The position numbers and the translations under genes were made by a program. A stretch of 58,956 nt of DNA from Chitinophaga sp. GbtcB8. GTDB lineage: Bacteria; Bacteroidota; Bacteroidia; Chitinophagales; Chitinophagaceae. The notes beneath the pieces are model-generated. The model had not been told where the DNA came from. It saw only the letters and a program-made list of their open reading frames with translations, and did no database searches. Positions 1-8,797 of the stretch are shown piece after piece. Position 1 is the stretch's first letter. The number at the start of each line of letters is the position of its first letter. The stretch spans positions 88,241 to 147,196 of the forward strand of contig NZ_JAGXJN010000014.1 of NCBI RefSeq assembly GCF_019091455.1. Reading direction: 5' to 3'.

Positions 1-324
1 GATCCAGGCAACAAATTCACCAAGGGTAGCATAGGAGTACGTATATGCGCTACCGGCAATTGGTATCACAGCAGCAAATTCCGCATAACATAAACCGGCT
101 AAGGCGCAGCCAATAGCAGCTACTATAAAGGAAAGGGTTACCGCAGGTCCGGCGTGTGCGCCGGCAGCAGCCGCGGTACGTACAAACAGGCCTGCACCAA
201 TGATAGCGCCAATACCTAACGCAACCAGGGATCCGGCCGTTAACGTTCTTTTTAATCCTTTTTCTGTTTCGGAGGCTTCAGATAATAATTGACCCAGTGG
301 CTTTTTTACAAAGAGTCTACTCAT
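1..324 (-). CDS. APC-family amino acid permease (N-terminal part, cut by window edge)
   Basis: The first 108 residues of an inner-membrane amino acid transporter of the APC superfamily (YfnA/CAT-like) are visible; the rest lies left of the window. A hydrophilic N-terminal tail of about 28 residues precedes TM1, which carries GIGAIIGAGLFV, the glycine-rich unwound-helix motif that binds the substrate amino and carboxyl groups in this fold. TM2 follows, then the start of TM3 (SAYTYSYATLGEF). The start ATG (324-322) fits the usual family length. A TAnnTTTG-like box (minus strand, 379-386) lies about 55 bases upstream and may be its promoter, although no -33 element is well placed. Substrate cannot be told from this fragment. 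Confidence 0.8.
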   Translation of the reverse strand, partial: MSRLFVKKPLGQLLSEASETEKGLKRTLTAGSLVALGIGAIIGAGLFVRTAAAAGAHAGPAVTLSFIVAAIGCALAGLCYAEFAAVIPIAGSAYTYSYATLGEFVAWI

Positions 325-502
325 GATAGAAGTATTGTTGGTTGATTTAAGTGGTTTAGTTTGTCGTTTTGAGATCGCCAAATATAACTATCAAAAATCA
401 AATGAGCTTGTTTTATTTTATGGAGTTATGGGTGAATATTGGCTCAGAACCTTATTTTTGGGAAATTTTAAACACGCACAGCAGCAATAAATTAAGCATG
501 GC

Positions 503-1762
503 ATGAAGAAATCTAACCGGCTTACCCTGTACATAGTTCTTGGGATGATATTAGGAATTTTAACAGGGTATATCATATTCAACTCATATGCGAACGATGA
601 AGCAGCCATTAAAAAAATTGCAGACAACTTATCTATACTTACCGATGTTTTCCTGCGGCTTGTAAAAATGATCATTGCACCGCTGGTATTCTCTACCCTG
701 GTAACGGGGGTGGCTAAACTGGGGGATATTAAAGCCGTGGGCCGCATTGGGGGCAAAACCATGTTATGGTTTATTACCGCCACATTTGTATCCCTTTTCC
801 TGGGTTTAATACTGGTGAATATATTACAGCCCGGCCATTCCTTAAACTTACCCGTGCCGGATTCGCATGCCAGCGCCGGGGTTTCCGGAACGGATATGAC
901 GCTGCGCGGCTTTTTCCGCCACGTATTCCCGGACAGCGTAATTATGGCAATGGCCAATAATGAGATATTGCAGATCGTAATTTTTGCGTTATTCTTTGGG
1001 GTAGCTATTGCAGCTATTGGAGAAAAAGGGCTGCCGGTAGTAAAGCTGCTGGATGCCGTAGCGCATATTATGCTCAAGGTAACTTCATACGTAATGAATT
1101 TTGCGCCTTTTGCTGTATTTGGCGCTATGGCTGCCATCATATCGCAGAAAGGATTGGGAATTTTGCTAACCTATGGTACGTTTATCATTCAGTTCTATGG
1201 AGGGCTGATCCTGTTGTGGATTGTGCTGTCGCTGGCAGGTTTTTTTGTACTGGGCCGCTCCGCATTCAATTTATTGGGCCGGTTAAAGGCCCCGCTGCTG
1301 CTGGCTTTCAGCACAGCTACCAGTGAAGCGGCTTACCCGCGTACTATGGAGGAGCTGGAAAAATTTGGTTGTGACAGTAAAATAGTGAGCTTTGTATTAC
1401 CCCTGGGCTATTCCTTTAACCTGGATGGTTCTATGATGTATATGACCTTTGCCAGCATGTTCATTGCACAGGCTTATAATATGCACCTGGGCCTGGAGCA
1501 GCAGATATCCATGTTACTGGTGCTGATGATCACCAGCAAGGGGATTGCGGGTGTGCCCAGGGCCTCACTGGTAGTAATAGCCGGCACTTTATCCATGTTC
1601 CACATTCCGGAAGCAGGTTTGCTGCTGCTGCTGGGGGTAGATCATATACTGGATATGGGCCGCTCCGCTACCAACGTTATTGGTAATGCTATGGCCACTG
1701 CTGTAGTTTCTAAATGGGAAGGCTCGCTTGCAAAGGAGCCGGAAGTATTACAGGAAGTATAA
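503..1762 (+). CDS. Dicarboxylate/amino acid:cation symporter (DAACS family)
   Basis: Inner-membrane secondary transporter of the DctA/GltP family (419 aa, normal length), which imports dicarboxylates or acidic amino acids with H+ or Na+. Visible marks are an N-terminal TM1, the TM2-3 segment MIIAPLVFSTLVTGVAKL near residues 53-70, the HP1 re-entrant loop STATSEAAYPRT near residues 270-281 and the TM7 motif PLGYSFNLDGS near 299-309, with the unwound NLDG substrate/cation site. HP1 has STATSEA rather than the SSSS run of glutamate carriers, so the exact substrate is open. It is transcribed with the same polarity as the DedA and MFS genes that follow, but the 70-base gaps do not prove an operon. 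Confidence 0.9.
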   Translation: MKKSNRLTLYIVLGMILGILTGYIIFNSYANDEAAIKKIADNLSILTDVFLRLVKMIIAPLVFSTLVTGVAKLGDIKAVGRIGGKTMLWFITATFVSLFLGLILVNILQPGHSLNLPVPDSHASAGVSGTDMTLRGFFRHVFPDSVIMAMANNEILQIVIFALFFGVAIAAIGEKGLPVVKLLDAVAHIMLKVTSYVMNFAPFAVFGAMAAIISQKGLGILLTYGTFIIQFYGGLILLWIVLSLAGFFVLGRSAFNLLGRLKAPLLLAFSTATSEAAYPRTMEELEKFGCDSKIVSFVLPLGYSFNLDGSMMYMTFASMFIAQAYNMHLGLEQQISMLLVLMITSKGIAGVPRASLVVIAGTLSMFHIPEAGLLLLLGVDHILDMGRSATNVIGNAMATAVVSKWEGSLAKEPEVLQEV

Positions 1763-1833
1763 CAATTCAGTAACAGTAAAATTGCTATTTTGGCAATTCG
1801 CCATTTTTGGAAAATTTCTCATAACATAGTAGC

Positions 1834-2523
1834 ATGGACCAGATCATAGAGCTTTTTAAACACCTCATTAACCCGCAATGGATCATTGACCACGGGGGTA
1901 TTTATTTATTGTTGCTGATCATTTTTGCGGAAACGGGGTTGTTTGTGGGATTTTTCCTGCCGGGTGACTCCCTGCTGTTTGTAGCCGGCATTTATGGTGA
2001 AAAGCTGAGCGAAAGCTTTTTTAATATGCCATTTGTAGTGGTAATGCTGCTGATAGCTATTGCCGGTGTGCTGGGTAATATGGTAGGCTTCTGGTTTGGC
2101 CGTAAGTCGGGCCCGCTGCTGTTTGCAAGAAAGGATACCTTATTATTCAAGAAAAAATATTTATACCAGGCCAGGGAATTTTATGATAAACATGGTGGCG
2201 GCGCTGTTTTCCTGGCGCGTTTTTTACCCATTGTGCGCACCTTTGCACCTATTGTAGCAGGGATTGTACAAATGGAAAGTAAAAAGTTCATGCTCTATAA
2301 TATTGTAGGCTCTTTTTCCTGGGTATTTTCCATGATGCTGGCCGGCCATTACCTGGATAAAATGTTCCCCGGGTTAAAGGAGCACCTGGAGCTGATTATC
2401 ATTATAATAGTCCTGATCACCACTCTGCCGGTACTGATAAAACTGTTTTTCGGAAAAACCAAACACCCGGAGCACCTGCACCACGAGGATAGCAAAACAC
2501 CAACCGATACTACGGTTTCCTAA
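1834..2523 (+). CDS. DedA/SNARE-associated family membrane protein
   Basis: A 229-residue polytopic inner-membrane protein of the DedA (VTT domain) family; members act in membrane lipid (undecaprenyl phosphate or phospholipid) flipping and envelope homeostasis. Typical marks are the ETGLFVGFFLPGDSLLF segment near residues 31-47, with the acidic residue and the PGDS turn, and the ARFLPIVRTFAPIVAG motif near residues 128-143, with the conserved basic residues of the second re-entrant hairpin. The tail is hydrophilic and His/Glu/Thr-rich. It sits 28 bases before the MFS gene. Confidence 0.88.
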   Translation: MDQIIELFKHLINPQWIIDHGGIYLLLLIIFAETGLFVGFFLPGDSLLFVAGIYGEKLSESFFNMPFVVVMLLIAIAGVLGNMVGFWFGRKSGPLLFARKDTLLFKKKYLYQAREFYDKHGGGAVFLARFLPIVRTFAPIVAGIVQMESKKFMLYNIVGSFSWVFSMMLAGHYLDKMFPGLKEHLELIIIIIVLITTLPVLIKLFFGKTKHPEHLHHEDSKTPTDTTVS

Positions 2524-2551
2524 GAAAACGAACTATTTATTTACTAACCAT

Positions 2552-3790
2552 ATGAAGAATGCAAATAACCGTTCCACGTCTATCTTCAATATAGCCGTTA
2601 TAGTGGCTTCACTGGGCTATTTTGTAGATATTTATGATCTGCTGCTTTTTACGATCGTGCGCGTACCCAGCCTTAAATCGCTAGGCGTACCACAAGCGGA
2701 AATTGATGCCGGTATTGGCCTGCTGCTCATTAACGTTCAAATGGCCGGCCTGTTAATAGGCGGCATTTTCTGGGGTATTGTGGGCGATAAAAAAGGCCGC
2801 CTGAGTGTGTTGTTCGGTTCCATATTAATATATTCCGTAGCCAATATTGCCAATGGTTTTGTGCACAGCACCAACATGTACCTGTTATGGCGCTTTGTGG
2901 CCGGCTTAGGCCTGGCGGGCGAGTTAGGCGCCGGCATTACCCTGGTATCTGAAATATTACCCAAGGAAAAACGTGGTTATGGTACCATGATCGTGGCTAC
3001 TATTGGCGTATTTGGCGCAGTAGTGGCAAACTTTGTGGCCAAAATAGTGCAGGACTGGCGCACCTGCTATTTTATAGGAGGGGCGCTGGGCCTGGCTTTG
3101 CTGGTGCTGCGCATTAGTGTGCTGGAATCTCATTTATTTAATGCCATTAAAACAAGCAATGCCAGCCGCGGTAATTTTTTGCAGCTGTTCACGGATAAAC
3201 ACCGTTTTTTAAAATACCTGAAATGCCTGCTGCTGGGAACTCCTACCTGGTTTGTAGTAGGTATACTCATGGCTTTCTCCAATAAATTTGCCATTGAAAT
3301 GCATGTGCGGGATGCCATTAACCCCGGCGATGCCATTGCCTTTTGTTACACCGGCCTTACCCTGGGCGATTTTGCTACCGGCCTTATTAGCCAGCTATGG
3401 AAAAGCCGCCGTAAGGTAATGCTGCTGTTCCTGTTGCTGACGGCTGCTTTTGTAACGCTGTACTTTCAGCTGCACGGGGCTGGTAAATGGAGTTTTTACG
3501 CGGTGTGTTTTGGCTTAGGCTTCAGCGTTGGTTTCTGGACCATCTTTGTAACCATTGCTGCAGAAAGTTTTGGTACCAACCTGCGGGCTACCGTGGCTAC
3601 TACCGTACCTAACTTTGCCAGGGGCCTGCTGCCGCTTATTTCCATGTTGTTTGTGGCTTTACAGGGCAGCTTTACTTACCTGCAAAGCGGTGCTATTGTG
3701 GCAGCCATTTCCATAGGCATAGCGCTGGTAACCTCTTATTACCTGGAAGAAACCTTTGGCAAGGAATTGAATTATGTGGAAGAGATATAA
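2552..3790 (+). CDS. MFS transporter
   Basis: A 412-residue, twelve-helix major facilitator superfamily transporter of the inner membrane. The cytoplasmic loop 2-3 signature is seen as GIVGDKKGRLS near residues 74-84, and an MFS helix-4/5 glycine-rich stretch (AGLGLAGELGAGITL) with the GELGAG core typical of the metabolite:H+ symporter or sugar-porter branches appears near 117-131. The second half has a weaker loop 8-9 motif (KSRRKVM). Substrate is not predictable. The stop is only six bases from the stop of the convergent MarR gene. Confidence 0.85.
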   Translation: MKNANNRSTSIFNIAVIVASLGYFVDIYDLLLFTIVRVPSLKSLGVPQAEIDAGIGLLLINVQMAGLLIGGIFWGIVGDKKGRLSVLFGSILIYSVANIANGFVHSTNMYLLWRFVAGLGLAGELGAGITLVSEILPKEKRGYGTMIVATIGVFGAVVANFVAKIVQDWRTCYFIGGALGLALLVLRISVLESHLFNAIKTSNASRGNFLQLFTDKHRFLKYLKCLLLGTPTWFVVGILMAFSNKFAIEMHVRDAINPGDAIAFCYTGLTLGDFATGLISQLWKSRRKVMLLFLLLTAAFVTLYFQLHGAGKWSFYAVCFGLGFSVGFWTIFVTIAAESFGTNLRATVATTVPNFARGLLPLISMLFVALQGSFTYLQSGAIVAAISIGIALVTSYYLEETFGKELNYVEEI

Positions 3791-3796
3791 CCGCGT

Positions 3797-4258
3797 TTAA
3801 TACTGCGCCAGCACTTTATCTACCAGGCTATTGAGCTGGGCTATTTCCAGGGGATCCAATGCTTTTTTCAGCACATCATCCAGCTGTGTTACTTCTTCTT
3901 CTATTGATTTCAGCAGCTGCAGGCCTTTGGAAGTGATCTTTACATCCACGGCGCGGCGGTCTGATTCACAGCTTTTGCGTTCCAGGAGATCTGCTTTGCG
4001 TAAGCGTTCTACAAGGCGGGATACATCGCTCATTCTATCCAGCATCCTTTCTTTCAGCATATTAATGTTGGCGGCTTTGGGGTGTTGGCCACGCAGTATG
4101 CGCAGTATATTAAACTGCTGCATGGTAATGTCAAACTTTTTAAAGAATTGCTGGTTACGGCTTACGATCCAGTTGCCTACGAATACCAGGCCTATCATGC
4201 CTTTTGTGTATTCATTATCAAAGGCTTTCTGGGAAAGCAGTTTTTCGATGTTTGACAT
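3797..4258 (-). CDS. MarR family transcriptional regulator
   Basis: A 153-residue dimeric winged-helix repressor-type protein. The order is an N-terminal dimerisation helix, a helix-turn-helix around residues 46-80 (FNILRILRG through NMLKERMLDRMSDVSRLVERLRKADLLERK), then the beta-wing with the MarR signature residues D-R-R in SDRRAVDVKIT, and a C-terminal dimerisation helix pair. The neighbouring transporters (convergent MFS, DedA) could be targets, but no operator was identified. It is followed by a strong hairpin belonging to the mdh gene downstream on the opposite side. Confidence 0.9.
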   Translation of the reverse strand: MSNIEKLLSQKAFDNEYTKGMIGLVFVGNWIVSRNQQFFKKFDITMQQFNILRILRGQHPKAANINMLKERMLDRMSDVSRLVERLRKADLLERKSCESDRRAVDVKITSKGLQLLKSIEEEVTQLDDVLKKALDPLEIAQLNSLVDKVLAQY

Positions 4259-4372
4259 AATGCAGGTACAGATAGATTTTAAGTGTCAATAATACATGGC
4301 CCGTACAAAAAACAGGCCGTAAAAGTGGTTGATATTAGCTGCTTGATGTGTTGTTTTTACACGATCCCCTTT

Positions 4373-4414
4373 AAAAAGTTACGGTGGCTGATCTGCTTTG
4401 AGATCAGCCACCGT
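4373..4414 (-). terminator. Intrinsic terminator of mdh
   Basis: On the minus strand, 14-base arms (ACGGTGGCTGATCT and AGATCAGCCACCGT) with a six-base loop are followed by AACTTTTT. It lies 25 bases after the mdh stop codon. Confidence 0.85.
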
Positions 4415-4438
4415 ATTGTATCATATCAGCATCTGGTG

Positions 4439-5377
4439 TTATGCTGTTACTTTCATATTATCCAGCACGTCCATTACTTCTTTTACGTGTTGTGCGGAAG
4501 TAGAGAGCAGCTCTTTTTCTGCTGCGTTCAGCTGCAGCTCAATAATTTTTTCAATACCGGTTTTACCCAATACTACGGGTACGCCCAGGTAAATATCCTT
4601 CAGCCCATACTCGCCGGTAAGCCATGCGCAGCAGGGGAAGATGCGTTTTTCATCTTTCAGGATAGCTTCTACCATTTGTGCGGCAGCAGCGCCGGGTGCA
4701 TACCAGGCAGAGGTGCCCAGCAGGTTCACAATTTCACCGCCGCCTACTTTGGTGCGTTGTATAATAGCTTCCAGCTTATCGGCCGCTACCAGCTCTGTTA
4801 CGGGAATACCGGCTACAGTGGTATAACGGGGCAGGGGCACCATAGTATCGCCATGGCCACCCATTAATATTGCCTGAATATCTTTAGGGGAACAGCCTAT
4901 TTCATCGGCCAGGAAAGCGCGGTAGCGCGCTGTATCCAGGATACCGGCCATACCAAATACTTTGCTGCTGTCTTTTTTTGCAGTCAGGAAAGCGCAGTAG
5001 GTCATTACATCCAGCGGGTTGCTTACTACAATAATAATAGCATCCGGAGAGTATTTACTAATGTTCTCTGTAACAGATTTTACAATGTTGGCGTTGGTAG
5101 AGATCAGGTCATCGCGGCTCATACCGGGTTTGCGTGGTAAACCGGAGGTAATTACTACTACGTCACTGTTGGCGGTTTTAGCGTAGTCGTTGGTAACGCC
5201 TGTTACTTTGGTGCTGTAATAGTCAATGGGCGCCTGCTGCCAGGTGTCCAGTGCTTTTCCTTCCGCCGTGCCTTCCTTAATATCCAATAATACTACTTCC
5301 CGTAAGAAATCTCTGTGGGCCAGTACATTAGCACAGGTAGCACCTACATTCCCGGCTCCTACAACAGTAACTTTCAT
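4439..5377 (-). CDS. mdh: Malate dehydrogenase (LDH-like type)
   Basis: NAD-dependent malate dehydrogenase of the TCA cycle, cytoplasmic, 312 aa. The start is taken at MKVTVVGAG (5377); the open frame runs 39 codons further upstream, but that stretch is a low-complexity repeat and does not resemble protein. The NAD-binding GAGNVG is at residues 7-12. Substrate arginines are R82 and R88 in the mobile loop (GLPRKPGMSRDDL), and R151 with catalytic D148 (LDTAR) and H175 (GGHGDTMVP). The Arg at position 82 of the loop marks malate rather than lactate specificity. It is monocistronic, with its own terminator. Confidence 0.95.
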   Translation of the reverse strand: MKVTVVGAGNVGATCANVLAHRDFLREVVLLDIKEGTAEGKALDTWQQAPIDYYSTKVTGVTNDYAKTANSDVVVITSGLPRKPGMSRDDLISTNANIVKSVTENISKYSPDAIIIVVSNPLDVMTYCAFLTAKKDSSKVFGMAGILDTARYRAFLADEIGCSPKDIQAILMGGHGDTMVPLPRYTTVAGIPVTELVAADKLEAIIQRTKVGGGEIVNLLGTSAWYAPGAAAAQMVEAILKDEKRIFPCCAWLTGEYGLKDIYLGVPVVLGKTGIEKIIELQLNAAEKELLSTSAQHVKEVMDVLDNMKVTA

Positions 5378-5404
5378 TTTATCTAAATATTTTAAGGTGA
5401 AGAA

Positions 5405-5527
5405 TGAAGAATAAGGTAAATGTAAGTAAAAAGCGGAAAGCATAAAGCTAATAAAAGCATAAAGCATACAGGAGAAAGCATAAAGCCTAAACAAATGGCA
5501 GGCAGCTTTCTGCTTTGAGCTTTCAGC
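5405..5527. repeat. Word-like inverted repeat (AAGCATAAAGC / GCTTTCTGCTTTGAGC)
   Basis: Spacer between mdh and the thioredoxin-like gene. Its left half repeats the words AAGCATAAAGC and AGAAAGCATAAAGCC; the right half holds their approximate complement (GCTTTCTGCTTTGAGCTTTC). Related words recur at 42570-42600 and 47957-48180. It may act as a transcription-stop hairpin for the upstream minus-strand gene's side or simply be a dispersed repeat. Confidence 0.55.
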
Positions 5528-6028
5528 TTAATTCAGGTACTTCAGCACCTGCTCCAGCTTCACGGTGCCTTCAAAGCCCTTTACCAGCGCCTGCTTTTTA
5601 TTGTATATAAACAGACCGGGGAAATAATGCATGTCGTAAAAATACATGATCTGCCGGGTAGGTTCGCTGGCCATTATAATATTACGGTAGTTCTGGATCT
5701 TGTAATGGTCATAATACTCCTTCATTTGATCCGGTTTAAAAGGCGTTACCATCAGGATCTGCGTTTTCTTAAATTCATCAATGTGCTTCAGCAGGTCTTC
5801 GGTCAGCGCTTTACAATGGTCACAGTCTACGCTGAACACAAACACCACGGTAGGGATGTTCTTGCGCAGGTCGTTCTTGGTGATCACATGCCCATCCGGC
5901 AGGGTGAGCGGGAAAGCAGGGATGACCGGGTATTGCAGGTAAGGTGATTTAGCGGGTTGTGCAGGCGCATTCTGGGCCTGGGCCAGGAAAGTGGAAATGC
6001 AAAAACACAACAAAAGTAAATAACGCAT
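5528..6028 (-). CDS. Secreted thioredoxin-fold protein (TlpA/redoxin-like)
   Basis: A 166-residue exported protein with a signal peptide (hydrophobic core LLLLCFCISTFLAQAQ). The mature part has a thioredoxin-like fold with a redox-type motif CDHC after the strand PTVVFVFSVD, near residues 73-76, and a cis-proline region YFPGLFIYNKK near residue 137. Such periplasmic proteins reduce disulphides or act in cytochrome c maturation or peroxide defence; a specific partner is not evident. It is a single gene divergent from efp. Confidence 0.8.
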   Translation of the reverse strand: MRYLLLLCFCISTFLAQAQNAPAQPAKSPYLQYPVIPAFPLTLPDGHVITKNDLRKNIPTVVFVFSVDCDHCKALTEDLLKHIDEFKKTQILMVTPFKPDQMKEYYDHYKIQNYRNIIMASEPTRQIMYFYDMHYFPGLFIYNKKQALVKGFEGTVKLEQVLKYLN

Positions 6029-6306
6029 GTCTCGGGCTAGTTTTGGATAATGAGTGCTAAAATTAAGGTAGAACGGGCTGAATGAACCCCGTAAATTGAT
6101 TTTTTTGCAAAAAAATTACTAGATTACCTGTCCTTACCTTATGTTTGCATTCCTAAAAAAAATAATGAGTGCGCATTTTAGCGTTATTTGGATCTAATTA
6201 ATTCGCGGAATGTAGTACCACAGAGCAGTTCAGAAAGATTTCGGAGAATGATTTATTTTTGCTGTCCTGACCTAAAATTTTTAAACTAAATTAAGTATCC
6301 TATTTT

Positions 6307-6873
6307 ATGGCTACCACTGCAGATATCAGAACAGGATTGATCATAAAGCTGGATAACAGCTTATATTCTGTTGTAGAGTTTGGACAGAACAAGACCGCCC
6401 GTGCCGCCGCCAAGGTTTGGGCTAAATTAAAAGGTGTAGATAACAGCCGCTCTATAGAGCACACCTGGAACTCCGGCGATAACATTTTCCCTGTACGCGT
6501 TGAGAAAAAAGCATTCCAGTTCCTGTACAAGGATGACAGTGGTTACAATTTCATGGATAAAGAAACTTTTGAGCAGATAGCCCTGGCAGAAACCATGGTG
6601 GATGCTCCACAGTTCCTGAAAGACGGGGATGAAGTGTTTGTAATGATCAATACCGAAACAGAGCAGCCTATGAGTGTGGAGCTGCCTGATAAAATAGTGG
6701 TGAAGGTCACTTATTCAGAGCCGGGCATGAAAGGGGATACTGCTACCCGCACCCTGAAACCCGCTACTATTGAAACCGGCGCTACGGTAATGGTACCCCT
6801 GTTCGTGAACGAGGGAGAAACCATCCGGGTGAACACCAAAACCGGTGAATATATTGAAAGAGTAAAAGAATAA
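6307..6873 (+). CDS. efp: Elongation factor P, arginine type
   Basis: EF-P (188 aa) rescues ribosomes stalled at polyproline by binding between the P and E sites. Three beta-barrel domains are recognisable: the KOW-like N domain (to about residue 65), the central OB domain, and the C-terminal OB domain ending TKTGEYIERVKE. The domain I loop reads EFGQNKTARAAAK, so the tip residue is Arg32 instead of the lysine of the PGKG loop. This is the pattern of EF-Ps activated by EarP arginine rhamnosylation in Pseudomonas. No earP is in the window. It is followed 42 bases later by accB and accC, a common Bacteroidota arrangement, so it is probably co-transcribed. Confidence 0.95.
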   Translation: MATTADIRTGLIIKLDNSLYSVVEFGQNKTARAAAKVWAKLKGVDNSRSIEHTWNSGDNIFPVRVEKKAFQFLYKDDSGYNFMDKETFEQIALAETMVDAPQFLKDGDEVFVMINTETEQPMSVELPDKIVVKVTYSEPGMKGDTATRTLKPATIETGATVMVPLFVNEGETIRVNTKTGEYIERVKE

Positions 6874-6915
6874 TCCATATCAACAACGAACATTTCTAAA
6901 CCAAAAACTGTCTAC

Positions 6916-7392
6916 ATGGATTTTAAACAGATTCAGGAGCTGGTAAAAATGGTCAATAAGTCCAATATCAGTGAACTGAGCATAGAGGAAGATAAGTTCA
7001 AGATTACCATAAAGCAAAAGGATAACGAGGTACAGCAGGTCTTTACCGTACCGGCGGTAGCACCCGTGCAGGCAGTTGCACAGGTAGCGCCAGCTGCTGT
7101 TCCTGTAGCCACTTCCGCTACTCCTCCTGCAGCGGCTGATACTAAAGCCACCAACCTGCTTACTATCAAATCTCCTATGATCGGTACCTTTTACCGCAGC
7201 CCTGGTCCTGACAAACCGGCCTTCGTGAATGTAGGTGATGACGTAACTTCCGGCAAGGTAGTTTGCATCATTGAAGCCATGAAGCTGTTCAATGAAATTG
7301 AAAGCGAAGTATCAGGCAGGATCATAAAAGTGCTGGTAGATGATGCTTCTCCGGTTGAATATGACCAGCCTTTGTTTTTAGTAGAACCATAA
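6916..7392 (+). CDS. accB: Acetyl-CoA carboxylase biotin carboxyl carrier protein
   Basis: BCCP subunit (158 aa) of acetyl-CoA carboxylase, which carries CO2-charged biotin between the carboxylase and transferase for malonyl-CoA synthesis. A helical N-terminal segment precedes a flexible Ala/Pro/Val-rich linker (about residues 45-78) and then the biotinyl/lipoyl domain (80-158) with EAMK at residues 120-123; K123 is the biotinylation site. The stop is eight bases before the start of accC, so both are surely one transcript. Confidence 0.95.
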   Translation: MDFKQIQELVKMVNKSNISELSIEEDKFKITIKQKDNEVQQVFTVPAVAPVQAVAQVAPAAVPVATSATPPAAADTKATNLLTIKSPMIGTFYRSPGPDKPAFVNVGDDVTSGKVVCIIEAMKLFNEIESEVSGRIIKVLVDDASPVEYDQPLFLVEP

Positions 7393-7400
7393 GAGAACCA

Positions 7401-8738
7401 ATGTTTAAAAAAATACTGATTGCCAACCGTGGAGAAATAGCCCTGCGTATTATACGCACCTGTAAGGAAATGGGCATCAAAACGGTGGCTGTTTATAGTA
7501 CTGCGGATAAAGACAGCCTGCATGTGAAGTTTGCGGATGAAGCAGTGTGTATAGGCAAACCGCAAAGCAGTGAATCCTACCTGAATATCCCTCACTTGAT
7601 GGCCGCTGCGGAGATCACCAATGCAGACGCCATCCATCCCGGTTACGGTTTCCTGGCAGAAAATGCCCGCTTTGCTGAAATATGCGGCGAGCATGGTATT
7701 AAGTTCATTGGCCCCACCCCGGACATGATCCGGAAAATGGGGGATAAGATGACAGCCAAAGAAACCATGATAGCTGCCGGCGTACCGGTAATACCGGGAT
7801 CTGAAGGTTTGCTGGAAAGCATGGAACAAGCCAGGGAATTAGCCAAGAAAATGGGCCTGCCTGTGATCCTGAAAGCTACAGCCGGTGGCGGTGGTAAAGG
7901 GATGCGCGTAGTATGGCAGGATCATGAGCTGGAGAATGCCTATAACATGGCCAAAACAGAAGCCCGCGCCGCTTTCAGCAACGACGGTATTTACATGGAG
8001 AAATTCGTGGAAGAACCCCGTCACATTGAAATACAGGTAGCTGGCGACCAATATGGCAAAGTATGCCACCTGAGCGAAAGGGACTGCTCTATCCAGCGCC
8101 GCCACCAGAAGCTGGTGGAGGAATCTCCCTCCCCGTTCATGACGCCGGAGCTGCGTGAGAAAATGGGGGAAGCTGCTATTAAAGCCGCCTCCGCCATTAA
8201 TTATGAAAGCGTAGGTACCATTGAGTTCCTGGTAGATAAGCACCGCAACTTTTACTTCATGGAAATGAACACCCGTATACAGGTGGAACATGGGGTAACG
8301 GAAGAGGTGATCAACTTTGACCTGGTTAAAGAGCAGATCAAGATAGCGGCAGGTATTCCCATCTCCGGCAAAAACTATACGCCGCAGATGCATGCCATTG
8401 AATGCCGTATTAATGCGGAAGACCCGTACAACGACTTCCGCCCATCCCCGGGTAAAATAACGGTATTGCATATACCGGGTGGCCATGGGGTGCGGGTGGA
8501 TTCTCATATTTACGCCGGTTATGTAATTCCGCCCTACTATGATAGTATGGTGGCCAAGATCATAACCGTTGCGCAAACCCGGGAAGAAGCCATTAATACC
8601 ATGGAACGCGCGCTGAGCGAGTTTGTAATTGAAGGGGTGAAAACCACTATCCCTTTCCACCAGCAGCTGATGCGTGATGAGAACTTCCGTAAAGGTAACT
8701 TTACCACGAAGTTCACAGAAACCTTTAAGCTGGTATAA
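7401..8738 (+). CDS. accC: Acetyl-CoA carboxylase biotin carboxylase subunit
   Basis: Biotin carboxylase (445 aa, normal length) performs ATP- and bicarbonate-dependent carboxylation of BCCP biotin. It starts with the pre-ATP-grasp domain (KILIANRGEIALRIIR). The ATP-grasp domain has the glycine-rich lid KATAGGGGKGMR near residues 156-167, the metal-binding EMNTRIQVEH near 287-296 with catalytic Glu and Arg, and the biotin-carboxylase C domain (ECRINAEDP). Paired with accB upstream; ends at a strong terminator. Confidence 0.96.
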   Translation: MFKKILIANRGEIALRIIRTCKEMGIKTVAVYSTADKDSLHVKFADEAVCIGKPQSSESYLNIPHLMAAAEITNADAIHPGYGFLAENARFAEICGEHGIKFIGPTPDMIRKMGDKMTAKETMIAAGVPVIPGSEGLLESMEQARELAKKMGLPVILKATAGGGGKGMRVVWQDHELENAYNMAKTEARAAFSNDGIYMEKFVEEPRHIEIQVAGDQYGKVCHLSERDCSIQRRHQKLVEESPSPFMTPELREKMGEAAIKAASAINYESVGTIEFLVDKHRNFYFMEMNTRIQVEHGVTEEVINFDLVKEQIKIAAGIPISGKNYTPQMHAIECRINAEDPYNDFRPSPGKITVLHIPGGHGVRVDSHIYAGYVIPPYYDSMVAKIITVAQTREEAINTMERALSEFVIEGVKTTIPFHQQLMRDENFRKGNFTTKFTETFKLV

Positions 8739-8764
8739 TTAGCAAGTAGTATACGAATTTATAT

Positions 8765-8797
8765 GTGCCACATCTTTAAGGTGTGGCACACTTTTTT
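8765..8797 (+). terminator. Intrinsic terminator of the efp-accBC transcript
   Basis: Eight-base arms GTGCCACA and TGTGGCAC with a nine-base loop are followed by ACTTTTTT, 26 bases after the accC stop codon. The T-run overlaps the end of the convergent GH43 gene. Confidence 0.85.

Noticed and set aside
418..1140. Minus-strand frame of 240 codons
   Set aside because: Antisense shadow of the symporter gene; no family resemblance.
4283..4867. Plus-strand frame of 194 codons
   Set aside because: Runs through the mdh terminator and antisense to mdh.
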